From DASVUS01 sp036388675 (lineage in GTDB: Bacteria > Armatimonadota > Abditibacteriia > Abditibacteriales > Abditibacteriaceae), in contig DASVRI010000013.1 of the NCBI GenBank assembly GCA_036388675.1, positions 62,001 to 126,000 on the forward strand: DNA of 64,000 nucleotides, in the 5' to 3' direction. This document shows positions 33,325 through 43,044 of this stretch, one piece after another; position 1 is the first letter of the stretch, and each line of letters opens with the position of its first letter. A model generated the notes under the pieces. It saw only the letters and a program-made list of their open reading frames with translations. It was not told where the DNA came from and did not search any database. Made by a program: the position numbers and the translations under genes.

Positions 33325-35754
33325 TCAACGCGATTGCGCTGCCAGACAGATTACGACACGGTCGTCACCATCACCGCTGCGAAACACCCGCGGCAAATCG
33401 TTTTCGATGCGCGCGACATTGTCCACACCATATTCTTGCCTTTCCAACTGCCCGCAGACGACGTAGCGCACATTGTAGCGCTGCAAGATGCGGTCGCGTG
33501 TTGCCTTGTCTTGGCCGGTGTAGAAAGCGCGCACGTCTTCTTTGCGCTCGAAAACTTTAGGCCATGGCACGCCCCATTGAAATGTGTGCGACTGTGGCCC
33601 GATGACAGTTGGAATGCCGGTGGCGTGCGCATAACGCGTGAACTCCGAATAATCGCCGCCGGTTTTTTGTTCGGCCTCGATCAAGTACTCGTTTGTCCGC
33701 GCGCGCTGCCGGAGCCATTGTGCGGCTTGGCGTTCGGCGGGGTTCAAATGCGCCCACGCATCCCAACCTTCCCATTGCTCAAAGTTGCGCGCGCGCGCCC
33801 TGGTTGTGGCATAAGACGCGGCAAAAGTAATGGGCAAGAACAAAACAAACGCCCAGCGCGCAATGCGAAGACTACGCACGGCCAGGGTTGCCCGGTCGCG
33901 GGTTTTGTAGTTCTTGCTCCAGGTGCTGCGCCACACGCTGCGCAGAACGCCGCACACCGCTGCGGTGCCCAGAAGATACCACACCTGCAAGCCGAATTTA
34001 AAAACCGTGTCCTGACGCTTGTAGTCGTCGAAGCCGATGTGCTCCGGCGCGCCGAGAAAACCGCTCCAGGTGGTTTCACTCCATAGCAAGGCCAGCAGCC
34101 CACATAACGCCATGCGACACAGAAACGATGTCTTAATATCAGTGCTGCGCCACGCTGCCAGCGCCGTCCAGCCAAGCAGCACCAAAATGAGCATCAGCAC
34201 GAAATAGTTGCCGCCGCTCGTGAACCAGATAAAGCCACAAAGCAAAACAGGAACTGCTATCACAAAAGCGGCGAGCTTGCGTGCCGAAGCCGAAGCCGAA
34301 GCCGAAGCCGAAGCCGAAGCGGATGGCAGCAGGATGGCATACACCAGCAGTGTCCACAGCCACGCCACGACCGGCAAGCCCCACAGCAACAACCACTCAA
34401 GCGGCGGCGAGGCCGGTTGCATCAGCGGTCGCGGCCCGCGCGCCTCCGATTGCAGGCGCGACAAGAACGGCACCGAGGTCAGCAGAGCGAAGATCAACAG
34501 GTTCAACACCGATAACAGAATCATGCGCCACGGCAGCGATTGTGTTGATGCGGGTGTTGTAGTCTCAGGCGTGGACAAGGGTTCCGCAGCACGATTCGCT
34601 GCCGTTGCTCGCTGTTTGTCCTTGCGCCTGGTTTTTTCAAGAGATGCCGCTTTGTTCGTAGGCGTGGCCTTGCTCCTGATTGGAGCGCGGTTCACCGGCG
34701 TTACGACATCCACCGCCCTGGCGCGGCGCACACCCGGCAGGCACAGCACCAGCAGCAACCAATACATGGGAAAATCCCACGTATTGGTGACAATCAGCGC
34801 GCCCAGCACAAAAGCGCACAGCCACACCAGGTACATCAACTGTGATTTAGCCTGTGGTGAGTACTCGCAAGTGCGCCCGAAAAGTGCCCACGCCAGGCAA
34901 ACTACCAACAGACTGATCGGCATGGCGAAGAAGTGCGCGTGCAAATCGGCGTAGTTGAAAGTGAACCACGGATATTCGTTAATGGTGTAAGGAATCACGC
35001 GCGAGGTCGCCATGTAATCGAGCGGCTCGGTGCCAAAAGGCCAACGCCCCGGGCTATTTGGTGTCGCGAACCACTGGCGTAGCGGTTCGAGCGTGCCGCA
35101 GCATAATATCAATGTTGCAGCCACAATACCGTTGCGCAGGCGGCCCGTCAGAGCGCCGCACAAGGAAACCAGCGTAGAGAAACACAGTGCCGGCAAGGTG
35201 GCGCACATCAAGTTGTAAGTCCAACGGGGTGCGGCAAATAGCGCATCGCTTAAGAGCGCGGTTTGCAAATGGCCCAGATAGTAGTAGCTTTGCAAACGCA
35301 CCCCGGCTGCATACGGGCTGGCCGGCGGCAGCGACTCGGCGCGCGTGAGCGACGAAATCAAGGCCATGTCCATCGGTTTTTCGCCGTTGCCGATGTCGGG
35401 CCAGTAGCCGCGCAAGACAAAGAACAGCCCAAAAACCAGCAAGAACGCCGCTTCGCTCGCGATTATGCCGTGCCGTTGCTCACGAATAAACGTTCGTAAG
35501 TCGCGCCAATCGCGCACGAGAAAGAACACGCCGACAGCGAGCAGCCCATAAATCAGCAGCGCACTCGCCTTCACCGCAACTCCCAAATAGCCCAGCCAGA
35601 ACGATAGCAGCGTCCATACGCACAACACGAGTACTCGACCCGCTGCAAGGCCGCTATCAGGCAGAGATGCGAAGATGCGGCACGACAGGGGCAGGGCGCA
35701 CCAGCCGGCCAGCCATATCAGAAGAAACCACAGAAAGGGTAAATGAGCGGGCAT
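33325..35754 (-). CDS. DUF2298 (YYY) multi-pass membrane protein
   Basis: About 809 residues from ATG 35754; an in-frame GTG at 35799 would overlap the upstream gene. Roughly 15 membrane helices. GYWPDIGNGEKPMDMALISSL and SYYYLGHLQTALL, containing the YYY triplet, with NYADLHAHFFAMPIS, define the YYY family known mainly from Chloroflexota and archaea. A cytosolic stretch near 460-490 has six perfect GCCGAA hexamer repeats (34283-34318), encoding Ser-Ala repeats. It pairs with the Agl23-like gene as in other genomes, and likely uses polyprenyl-linked sugars outside the membrane. Confidence 0.85.
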   Translation of the reverse strand: MPAHLPFLWFLLIWLAGWCALPLSCRIFASLPDSGLAAGRVLVLCVWTLLSFWLGYLGVAVKASALLIYGLLAVGVFFLVRDWRDLRTFIREQRHGIIASEAAFLLVFGLFFVLRGYWPDIGNGEKPMDMALISSLTRAESLPPASPYAAGVRLQSYYYLGHLQTALLSDALFAAPRWTYNLMCATLPALCFSTLVSLCGALTGRLRNGIVAATLILCCGTLEPLRQWFATPNSPGRWPFGTEPLDYMATSRVIPYTINEYPWFTFNYADLHAHFFAMPISLLVVCLAWALFGRTCEYSPQAKSQLMYLVWLCAFVLGALIVTNTWDFPMYWLLLVLCLPGVRRARAVDVVTPVNRAPIRSKATPTNKAASLEKTRRKDKQRATAANRAAEPLSTPETTTPASTQSLPWRMILLSVLNLLIFALLTSVPFLSRLQSEARGPRPLMQPASPPLEWLLLWGLPVVAWLWTLLVYAILLPSASASASASASASARKLAAFVIAVPVLLCGFIWFTSGGNYFVLMLILVLLGWTALAAWRSTDIKTSFLCRMALCGLLALLWSETTWSGFLGAPEHIGFDDYKRQDTVFKFGLQVWYLLGTAAVCGVLRSVWRSTWSKNYKTRDRATLAVRSLRIARWAFVLFLPITFAASYATTRARARNFEQWEGWDAWAHLNPAERQAAQWLRQRARTNEYLIEAEQKTGGDYSEFTRYAHATGIPTVIGPQSHTFQWGVPWPKVFERKEDVRAFYTGQDKATRDRILQRYNVRYVVCGQLERQEYGVDNVARIENDLPRVFRSGDGDDRVVICLAAQSR

Positions 35755-35777
35755 TGATTGTGACGGCACGGGACAAA

Positions 35778-36512
35778 TCAGGGAAGGTAGCGACGCCACT
35801 TACCCGCTGCGCGCAGTTCGCCACGCAGAGATTGGAGATAGTTGAGCACCTGCCACACCTCGCGCGGAATCTTCTTCCACGGATGCGAGGAGGCGCCGCT
35901 TTCGCGCGGCGCATGACGCACAGCAATTTCACATATTTTGAGGTTGTGCAGCCGTGCTCGTGTGTAAAGCTCGGGGCCGATGAAGTTGATGCGATGCTTG
36001 ATAACAGCCAACTTCTCGACGTGTTCTTTACGGAAGCCGCGACAGCCGGCGTTGATGTCGTGCAGGCGCGAATGCAAAAAGAAGCGTGCCATCATGCGCA
36101 GGCCCCAACTCAAGGTGTGGCGCGTTGTGCCGTCGTGCCGCTCTTTTTTCCAGCCGAAAACGGCGTCGCAACCGCTTTCCAGCTTTTGCACGATACGCGG
36201 CACATCAGCGGCGGTTTGCTGACCATCGCCATCGAAGACACAAATGTAATCTCCGCGCGCCTCGCGCATTGCCGACAGCGTAGCTTCGACATAACCGCGA
36301 TTTGGATTGTGATGATAAACGCGCACGCCCTCAATCTGAGTACTCAATTCGTCGCACAGTGCGCCGGTGTTGTCGCGCGAACCATCGTTGATGATGAGCA
36401 GTTCCCAATCGCCGGGTGCAAAGACCGCCGCCAGATGCTCCACCGCGTCGCGCGTCACGCGTTCGATAACTTCTTCTTCGTTATAAGCCAGCAAAGACAG
36501 CGTTACTTTCAT
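35778..36512 (-). CDS. GT2 family polyprenyl-phosphate sugar transferase (Dpm1-like)
   Basis: 244 residues. GT-A fold with LSLLAYNEEEVIERV at the start, LLIINDGSRDNT, NPNRGYVEATLSAM, and the DxD-type motif VFDGDGQQ near residue 90. INAGCRGFRKE near 155 and the absence of membrane helices match soluble dolichyl-phosphate-mannose synthase-like enzymes, which load a sugar from a nucleotide onto polyprenyl phosphate. It is the first gene of the operon, so it probably makes the lipid-linked donor that the next two membrane proteins use. Confidence 0.87.
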   Translation of the reverse strand: MKVTLSLLAYNEEEVIERVTRDAVEHLAAVFAPGDWELLIINDGSRDNTGALCDELSTQIEGVRVYHHNPNRGYVEATLSAMREARGDYICVFDGDGQQTAADVPRIVQKLESGCDAVFGWKKERHDGTTRHTLSWGLRMMARFFLHSRLHDINAGCRGFRKEHVEKLAVIKHRINFIGPELYTRARLHNLKICEIAVRHAPRESGASSHPWKKIPREVWQVLNYLQSLRGELRAAGKWRRYLP

Positions 36513-36629
36513 AAGGAGGAAACAGGTTCGTGCGTTATTCTATCAAATTAAAGAATCTCTCTTCACCTGCTCACCGCCACACACCGCAGCAAGAAGCCTG
36601 CTGGCGGGCGGTTTGCAGTGCCAGGCTTT

Positions 36630-37103
36630 ATGCTCCACTCGTCTTCTCCACGCAACAACCAACCTGGGTTTGAGGTCGCCGCGCCGCAGCGTGTGCATTT
36701 TGCGGTGCGCGCGTTACGAAACATCGCCGGGCTTGTTTTCATCATGGCGGGTGCATTTAAGTTTCTGCTGCTGTCTCGCTTTGAGCCGGTGCTCGCAACT
36801 CTGGGCGTGCCGTGGCCTGGCCTGTTCGCTTGCATGGTGTCGCTGGGCGAGATCGCAGGCGGCTGCGTTCTGCTGGCGCAACATCATCGTCCATGGCTCG
36901 TGCGCTGGAGTGGCGCTTTTCTCGCTTGCGATATGGTCGCGGCCATCGCTCTGGTCGGCTGGCGCGGCGCACGAGGGCAAGCGCTGCAAGTCGCCGGCTT
37001 TTCGCTGGGCGGCGAATCGTGGCGTTTACCGCTGGAAATTGCGCTGCTGCTGGTCGCACTTCATGCCGTTGTGCATCCCGGCAAGGCCAACGAGTACTCG
37101 TAA
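36630..37103 (+). CDS. DoxX-like membrane protein
   Basis: 157 residues from ATG 36630; a GTG four codons upstream is possible. Four hydrophobic segments at about 30-48, 62-80, 88-105 and 128-147, with RNIAGLVFIMAGAFKFLLLSRF and VSLGEIAGGCVLL typical of DoxX/DUF4149-like proteins. The protein ends NEYS with the last three codons formed by GAGTACTCG followed by TAA. Function of the family is loosely linked to respiration or sulfur metabolism. Divergent from the glycosylation operon. Confidence 0.7.
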   Translation: MLHSSSPRNNQPGFEVAAPQRVHFAVRALRNIAGLVFIMAGAFKFLLLSRFEPVLATLGVPWPGLFACMVSLGEIAGGCVLLAQHHRPWLVRWSGAFLACDMVAAIALVGWRGARGQALQVAGFSLGGESWRLPLEIALLLVALHAVVHPGKANEYS

Positions 37104-37270
37104 TGAGTGCATCTCCGAGCGTTACTGTGAAGGTTGTGTCCTTTCACCACCCTCTTTTCCCTGCTACACTGCCGCCTTACTAGGGCACCTCAAGCCGCTG
37201 TGTTTGACGAACCATGATATTGCGGTTATATCTTTGACAGCCTTCATACTTCCCTGGTGGATGTGCAATC

Positions 37271-38824
37271 ATGCAAAAGACCGCCGCAGAATCCGAGCCC
37301 TCTTCCTCTGCCGCTTTCTCTACAGCTTCATCCGTAGATCCCAATGTTAATTCGCTTCCGAGTACTCGTGTCCCTCAAATGGAAGCGGACGCCTCGCTCG
37401 ATGCGATCAAAATCGAGCCGGTGTTACCTCCAGCAGTCTTACCTCCAGCCGAAGCGAGCTTAACCGAATCGGCGCTGACAGAGCCTATCTTATCGGATGT
37501 GATGTGTGTCGAAATGATGCAGGCGCGCATCGCGGAACTGGAGGTCTCGCTGGAACATCGCGAGCGTCAGATTCATGCCATGCGCCGCACCAGTGAAGCG
37601 CTGTTCCAGCACATCAGCGTTGATTCGATGGTGCGCCAGACGCTCAATACCGCTCTTGAGGTTTTGGGGGCCGAAGCCGGTTCGCTGCAACTCTACGACG
37701 CGGACAGCGACAGTTTGGTGTTTCGCTACGTTGTCGGCCCGGCGTCCGAGCGTCTCACCGGGTATGTCATGCCGGCATCGCAGGGCATCGCCGGGCAAGT
37801 ATTTCGCAGCGGAGTGCCCGATCTCGCCGAACACGTCGACGAGCGCGCCGACTTTAACCCCGACATCGACAAAGTCAGCGGTTATCACACCGAGTCGATG
37901 ATGACGGTTCCCGTCAAGCGTCCCGAAGGCAATGCCATCGGCGTGATGCAAATTCTCAACGCACACCAGCCCGGCTTCGATAACCGCGACCTTGAAGTGT
38001 TACAGGTGCTGTGTGGGCAAGCCGCCGCCGCGATTGAAACCGCGCGTTTGGCGCAGCAGGCGCGCAAAGCCGAAATCGTCAACATCATCGGCGACATTTC
38101 GCATGACATCAAGAACATGCTGACGCCGATTCAAACCGGCATGTGGACGCTGCAACCGATGGTCGAGCAGTTACTGGCCGATCTGGACACCGTATGCGAG
38201 CAGTGCCAGGGCCGCAAAGCCGCCGAGGATATTCGCCGCATGATGTCGCTGATGCGTGAAGATCACAGGTGGATATTTCAAGGCGCTCTCGAATCGTGCG
38301 AGCAAGTGCAGGCGCGCACCAAGGAAATCGCCGATGCCGTCAAAGGCGAACTGGCGCCGCCCTTCTTTGAACTATGCGACCTCAACGAAACGGCGCAGGA
38401 AGTCGCGCGCCCACTGAACATGGTGGCCGAGAGCGTGGGCCTGCACTTAGTGCTCGACCTGGATGCAAATTTGCCGCGTGCCGAATTCGATCGCAAACAA
38501 CTTTATAACGCACTTTATAACCTGATCAATAACGCCATTCCCGCAACATCCGAAGGCGGCACCATCACGCTGCGCACGCAGGCGCCGCAACCGGGTGAAG
38601 TTACTTTCTCGGTGCATGTTTGCGACACCGGTCGCGGCATGCCCGAATATGTGCGCACGCGGCTCTTTACCGATGAAGCGGTTTCCACCAAGCCGGGCGG
38701 TACCGGCCTGGGCACGCGCATCGTGGGTGCGGTCGTGCGCCGTCACAACGGCACGATTTCTGTAGACAGTGAAGAAGGCAAAGGCTCGACATTCACCATT
38801 CGCCTGCCGCTTCAACAGTCATAA
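37271..38824 (+). CDS. Soluble GAF-domain sensor histidine kinase
   Basis: 517 residues. N-terminal 75 residues are Ser/Pro/Ala-rich. A short coiled coil (75-105) is followed by a GAF domain at about 110-260 (LGAEAGSLQLYDADSDSLVF, GIAGQVF, SMMTVPV). The kinase core has GDISHDIKNMLTPIQTG near 275 as H box, LYNALYNLINNAI near 415 as N box, CDTGRGMP as G1 and TKPGGTGLGT as G2. There is no transmembrane helix, so it senses a cytosolic signal or partner. No response regulator is adjacent. galK follows 75 bases downstream. Confidence 0.93.
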   Translation: MQKTAAESEPSSSAAFSTASSVDPNVNSLPSTRVPQMEADASLDAIKIEPVLPPAVLPPAEASLTESALTEPILSDVMCVEMMQARIAELEVSLEHRERQIHAMRRTSEALFQHISVDSMVRQTLNTALEVLGAEAGSLQLYDADSDSLVFRYVVGPASERLTGYVMPASQGIAGQVFRSGVPDLAEHVDERADFNPDIDKVSGYHTESMMTVPVKRPEGNAIGVMQILNAHQPGFDNRDLEVLQVLCGQAAAAIETARLAQQARKAEIVNIIGDISHDIKNMLTPIQTGMWTLQPMVEQLLADLDTVCEQCQGRKAAEDIRRMMSLMREDHRWIFQGALESCEQVQARTKEIADAVKGELAPPFFELCDLNETAQEVARPLNMVAESVGLHLVLDLDANLPRAEFDRKQLYNALYNLINNAIPATSEGGTITLRTQAPQPGEVTFSVHVCDTGRGMPEYVRTRLFTDEAVSTKPGGTGLGTRIVGAVVRRHNGTISVDSEEGKGSTFTIRLPLQQS

Positions 38825-38898
38825 ACTTCGACAGCGTAAAACAGAATCTGAGTGCTCAGTTCCGAGTACTCGAAAGGCATTGTTCTCAACTCCAACCT

Positions 38899-40062
38899 AT
38901 GAGCGACATCAATCAGCTTTTTTCTTCTCGCTTCGGCGATGCCGCACAGGTGTCCAACGCACAGGCGTTTACAGTGCGTGCGCCGGGGCGCGTGAACCTC
39001 ATCGGCGAGCACATCGATTACAACGATGGCTTTGTGCTGCCGATGGCGATCTCGCTGCAAACCGTGCTGCGTGTTCGCCCGCGCCAGGACAACATCGTGC
39101 GCCTGTATGCGGTTGACCTGGACGACCAAAAAGAGTTCTCCCTCGACAACATCCAGAAGCAGGACACCTGGATCGATTATGTGCAGGGCGTGGCCGATGA
39201 ACTGCAAAAGCTCAACGTAAAGTTGCGTGGTTTTGAAGGTGTGGTCACCAGCACGGTGCCGATGGCTTCAGGGCTTTCTTCTTCGGCGGCCATTGAAGTT
39301 GGTGCGGCGCTAGCCTTCGCGCATCTCAGCGATTACCCGATGCCGCCGGTGCAGACGGCGCTGTTATGCCAGCGCGCCGAGAACAAGTTCGTCGGTGTAA
39401 ACTCGGGCATCATGGATCAGATGGCGGTCGCCGCCTGTCAGAAAGATCACGCCCTGCTCATCGATTGCCGCTCGCTCGAACTGGAGCACGTGCCGTTCGC
39501 ACTGAGCGAGTACTCGATTGTCGTCACCGACAGCGCCGCGCCGCGCGAACTTGCTTCTTCGGCTTACAACGAGCGCCGCGCGCAGTGCGAGCAAGGCCTG
39601 GCAATCTTGCAAAGACATTTGCCCGAAGCGCGTTCGCTGCGCGATGTCTCGCCCGACGAACTGACACGATACGAAGGAGAGATGCCCACGATTGTAGCGC
39701 GACGCCTGCGACACGTCGTGGACGAAATCACGCGTACGCAGGCCGCCGTGCTCGAATTGAAGCGCGGCAACCTGCCCGCTTTTGGCCGTCACATGAACGA
39801 TTCGCACGCCTCATTGCGCAGCCTGTATGAAGTCTCCAGTGCCGAACTCGATTGGCTCACCGACTGGGCGCGCATTCAGGATGGAGTACTCGGCAGCCGC
39901 ATGACCGGCGCTGGATTCGGTGGCTGCACCGTGACGCTGATTCGCAAAGACCGCGTCGCCGATTTCATGCAGCGCCAGCCGCAAGAATACAAAACCGCCA
40001 CCGGACGCGACGCCCGCTGCTGGGAATGCGAAGCCGAACAAGGCGCCGAAGTTATCGCCTGA
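38899..40062 (+). CDS. galK: Galactokinase
   Basis: 387 residues, normal GHMP-kinase length. Signatures are APGRVNLIGEHIDYNDGFVLP near 28 (galactose site), MASGLSSSAAIEVGAAL near 122 (ATP loop) and GSRMTGAGFGGC near 333. The catalytic Asp is in NSGIMDQMA near 170. It phosphorylates galactose at C1 for the Leloir pathway; no galT or galE is nearby. A GAGTACTC lies 28 bases before the ATG and two more are inside. No clear ribosome site. Confidence 0.96.
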   Translation: MSDINQLFSSRFGDAAQVSNAQAFTVRAPGRVNLIGEHIDYNDGFVLPMAISLQTVLRVRPRQDNIVRLYAVDLDDQKEFSLDNIQKQDTWIDYVQGVADELQKLNVKLRGFEGVVTSTVPMASGLSSSAAIEVGAALAFAHLSDYPMPPVQTALLCQRAENKFVGVNSGIMDQMAVAACQKDHALLIDCRSLELEHVPFALSEYSIVVTDSAAPRELASSAYNERRAQCEQGLAILQRHLPEARSLRDVSPDELTRYEGEMPTIVARRLRHVVDEITRTQAAVLELKRGNLPAFGRHMNDSHASLRSLYEVSSAELDWLTDWARIQDGVLGSRMTGAGFGGCTVTLIRKDRVADFMQRQPQEYKTATGRDARCWECEAEQGAEVIA

Positions 40063-40357
40063 GTTGTGTCGGCACAGCGTTACAAAGCATACCCAGGAGT
40101 ATCGTAATTGTTCGCAGGGGCGCGGTCTTCGCGCTCTGGGCGAGGCAACCTCGCCCCTACAGTTGAGTTCTCCTGCGTAAGTCCTGATTCATAGCAATTA
40201 CCAGCCATAAGCTACAGGCTGTGCTCGGAATGACACGGAGTGAATCTCTGCTACCTACAGTCTGGTTTTATGCAGTTCTATAAACCGTTAGCTTTATAGA
40301 ACTGCAGTGACGCTCGACGCGTTTGGGACAGTGTATCGTTATGCGGCGAAACGTGTT
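40063..40357. other. 295-base repeat-rich spacer
   Basis: No gene. It holds a GGGCGAGG/CCTCGCCC hairpin near 40139-40157 within a longer AGGGGCGCGG...TCGCCCCTAC segment, an arm of the GTCATTCCGAG repeat family at about 40222-40250 (GCTCGGAATGACAC then GAATCTCTGCT), and a perfect hairpin with arms 40271-40284 and 40293-40306 (TGCAGTTCTATAAA). None has a clear T-run. Confidence 0.7.
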
Positions 40358-40735
40358 TCAGAGTGACTGAAGCGGATGAATTTGGAGCCAGAATGCAACA
40401 GCGCCAATCAAGCCAGTCACGACAAGCGTTGTCCACACGAATAAGGACATTCTCAAACTTTTACTAAGTTTCGTCTGTTGCTCGTCCTTTATTCCAAGCG
40501 CTTTGCTGAACAGGTAGCTGAAGCCGGCAGGGAAAAGCGACAGAAAAAGAATACCGATAAAACTTTTCAAAGCTATTTCAAAACGCCCTGATGCTGTGAG
40601 CGCAAGGGTGACGGTCGTTTCATCTTCGAGCGCATTGACAACCGGCATAAGACAAGTCATAAACCCACACAAAAGGGCGAATGTCAGGTTTATTAACAGC
40701 CATAAGGCGTGTTTCACTTTCTTGTTTGTACTCAT
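40358..40735 (-). CDS. Small membrane protein, unknown
   Basis: 125 residues with helices at about 10-33, 55-75 and 100-120. Short positively charged N-terminus MSTNKKVKH. Family not recognised. Base composition is more A+T-rich than the neighbours, and it is flanked by repeats on one side and a strong bidirectional terminator on the other, which suggests a recently acquired gene. Confidence 0.6.
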   Translation of the reverse strand: MSTNKKVKHALWLLINLTFALLCGFMTCLMPVVNALEDETTVTLALTASGRFEIALKSFIGILFLSLFPAGFSYLFSKALGIKDEQQTKLSKSLRMSLFVWTTLVVTGLIGAVAFWLQIHPLQSL

Positions 40736-40793
40736 ACCATAGAATGTTCGGTTTTCATGCCGGTGTAATGTAGGTTAAGCCGCCTGCACTACA

Positions 40794-40832
40794 AACAAAA
40801 GGCCTCCCGAATAGTTCGGGAGGCCTTTTGTT
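40794..40832. terminator. Bidirectional intrinsic terminator
   Basis: Perfect 18-base arms 40794-40811 and 40815-40832 around TAG, with AAAA on one side and TTTT on the other. It ends 17 bases beyond the stop of the TIM-barrel gene on the minus strand. Confidence 0.92.
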
Positions 40833-40849
40833 CTGCCGCTGTTTTTTGC

Positions 40850-41671
40850 TTAGCTCGCCATCTTGGTGCTGAGATAATTGAAACTGCTTTTGAGGCAATC
40901 GAAGGGGTCGCGGCGGCAAACGTCTTGTTCGACGGCGTACCACTGCACTCCGGCGGCTTCACAGGCGGGAATGAGGCTGTCCCAATCGAGGTTGCCTTCG
41001 CCGATGGGCGCCATGACCGGTTCGTTGCCCGCCATCTCTTTGTCCTTGATGTGAATGACCGGCACGCGCCCACGACTGCGGCTCAGAACTTTTTCCGGAC
41101 TGGCCCCGGCGTGATCGACCCAGTATAAATCGAGTTCCAGCATGAGATCGGCGCCGCCTTCTTCAATGAAGATGTCGAAGAGCGTTTGCGGATCTTTACC
41201 GTAATTCTCCGGTGTGGTGCGCACGAACTCGAAAGCATGATTGTGGTAGCCGAATTGAATTCCCGCCGCTTTGAGTTTTTCGATAACCGGCTGTGCATCC
41301 TGCACCCAGCGGCGATAGCCATCCGCGCCATCGGAGGCATAGGACTTTTCGCCCCACGCACCGGGAATGCTGCCGATAGCGGTGTAATTGCAACCGAGCG
41401 TGTGATGAAAGTCAATTTCTTTTTCGGTATTGTTCTTCAGGTCATCCCAACTGCGATGCGTGGCGATGCAGCGCAGGCCGTTATCGTCCAGCATCTTTTT
41501 AGCATCGCCGGCGGAGACTGCGGGCGAATCACCGTTCATGGCGCCAACCGCCGAAAGCTGCACCGCGGGGTAGCCCATTTCGCGCACTTTGCGCAAAGTC
41601 TCGGAAAGGTCGCTCGCAGTCTTGGTGAAATCCCGAACGGTGTACATTTGCACGGCTAATTTGGAACTCAT
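40850..41671 (-). CDS. Sugar phosphate isomerase/epimerase-like TIM-barrel protein
   Basis: 273 residues. AP-endonuclease-2/xylose-isomerase-like barrel: LAVQMYTVRDF at the start, ATHRSWDDL, FGYHNHAFEF near 145, ELDLYWVDHAG near 183, VIHIKDKE near 207 and YAVEQD near 245 supply the expected His, Glu and Asp metal ligands. Such proteins isomerise or epimerise sugars or inositols and are often partners of Gfo/Idh oxidoreductases, one of which is at 3.2 kb. Substrate unknown. No signal peptide is visible, so it is probably cytosolic. Confidence 0.88.
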   Translation of the reverse strand: MSSKLAVQMYTVRDFTKTASDLSETLRKVREMGYPAVQLSAVGAMNGDSPAVSAGDAKKMLDDNGLRCIATHRSWDDLKNNTEKEIDFHHTLGCNYTAIGSIPGAWGEKSYASDGADGYRRWVQDAQPVIEKLKAAGIQFGYHNHAFEFVRTTPENYGKDPQTLFDIFIEEGGADLMLELDLYWVDHAGASPEKVLSRSRGRVPVIHIKDKEMAGNEPVMAPIGEGNLDWDSLIPACEAAGVQWYAVEQDVCRRDPFDCLKSSFNYLSTKMAS

Positions 41672-41803
41672 GTTCTTCTCCCGAATGTGCTGACGAATTA
41701 CATCTTAACCGCAACGACAACAGCTTTCAAAGGCAAGCAGCAGCGGTATTGGTTTTGCCCACAGACGCGACGTTATTCTGTCACGAGCACGTCTGGAGCC
41801 ATC

Positions 41804-43015
41804 ATGAGAACCCATCGCGCACTGTTGCTTTGTTCATCGGCCCTACTGTTTTCGCAGGCGCCGTTTTTCGCTGTGGCTCAGGCCGCACCACAAGGCGCAC
41901 CTGCTAAAGTTAGGGCATCCGCTCGAACTGCCGCACCGCGAGAAAAAACCATCGGACGCATCGAGCGCGTGGCTTCGTTTTATGGCCCGATGCCGACTGG
42001 CGTAACGGTTTCACATCATGGGCGTATCTTTGTGAACTATCCGCGCTGGGGCGATCGTGTTCCATTTACGGTTGCAGAAGTTCGCAACGGGCGCGCGGTG
42101 CCCTACCCCAACCGCGCCATCTTCGACCCAAAGCGCGATCGCTTGCAGCGTTTAGTTTCGGTGCAGAGCGTTGTGGTCGATCCTCTCGATCGTTTGTGGA
42201 TTCTCGATACGGGTAGCGTAAAGTTTGGTCCAACTCTGCCCGGCGGCCCAAAACTGGTCGGGGTTGATCTACGCACCAATCGCGTATTTCGCACCATTTT
42301 GTTCCCGCGCAATGTGGCGCTGCCCACGACTTATCTTAACGATGTGCGTTTCGATTTGCGGCGCGGCACTCAGGGCATGGCTTTCATTACCGATTCATCG
42401 GGCAACGGACCGAACGCAATTATCGTAGTAGACCTCGCAACAGGACGCAGTTGGCGTCGCCTCAACGACCATTCATCGACCAAAGCCGAACCGAAGTTCG
42501 TGCCGATTGTGGAAGGCCAGGCACTGATGCAGCGCAAACCGGGACAGTTCCCCAAATACATCACCATTGGCGCCGATGGAATTGCCATCAGTGCCGATGG
42601 TGAACGCCTGTATTATTGCCCGCTCGCCAGCAGAAAACTTTACAGCGTAAGCGTCGATGCATTGGCCAACGAAACGATGAGCGACACGCAAGTCGCAGCC
42701 ACGGTCATCGACCACGGTGATAAGGGCGCCTCGGACGGCCTCGAAACGGATAACAAAAATCGCGTTTACTGCACCGAATATGAGCACAACGCCATTGTAC
42801 GGCGCCACCCGAACGGGCTGTATGAAACGGTGGTGCACGACCCGCGCGTCTTGTGGCCCGATACGCTATCGGTGGCGCGCAACGGTTACCTTTATTTCAC
42901 GGCCAACCAACTGCATCGCCAGCCCAATTACCACAACGGTAAAGATTTGCGACGCAAACCGTATGCGGTGTACCGCGTAAAAATCGACGCCGGCCCAGTG
43001 TTGCTGCGCCGCTGA
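41804..43015 (+). CDS. Secreted yellow/major-royal-jelly-like beta-propeller protein
   Basis: 403 residues from ATG 41804, with GGAG eight bases upstream. A signal peptide (RALLLCSSALLFSQAPFFAVAQA) precedes a beta-propeller with MPTGVTVSHHGRIFVNYPRWGD, LDTGS, TYLNDVRFD, AFITDSSG and SDGLETDNKNRVYCTEYEHNAI, the order of the MRJP/yellow family. Bacterial members are thought to be exported enzymes or binding proteins, possibly lactonase-like; no activity is proven. Divergent from the TIM-barrel gene and convergent with the glycan operon. Confidence 0.87.
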   Translation: MRTHRALLLCSSALLFSQAPFFAVAQAAPQGAPAKVRASARTAAPREKTIGRIERVASFYGPMPTGVTVSHHGRIFVNYPRWGDRVPFTVAEVRNGRAVPYPNRAIFDPKRDRLQRLVSVQSVVVDPLDRLWILDTGSVKFGPTLPGGPKLVGVDLRTNRVFRTILFPRNVALPTTYLNDVRFDLRRGTQGMAFITDSSGNGPNAIIVVDLATGRSWRRLNDHSSTKAEPKFVPIVEGQALMQRKPGQFPKYITIGADGIAISADGERLYYCPLASRKLYSVSVDALANETMSDTQVAATVIDHGDKGASDGLETDNKNRVYCTEYEHNAIVRRHPNGLYETVVHDPRVLWPDTLSVARNGYLYFTANQLHRQPNYHNGKDLRRKPYAVYRVKIDAGPVLLRR

Positions 43016-43044
43016 GCCTTCGAGCTTCATCAAGCCTTCGAGTT

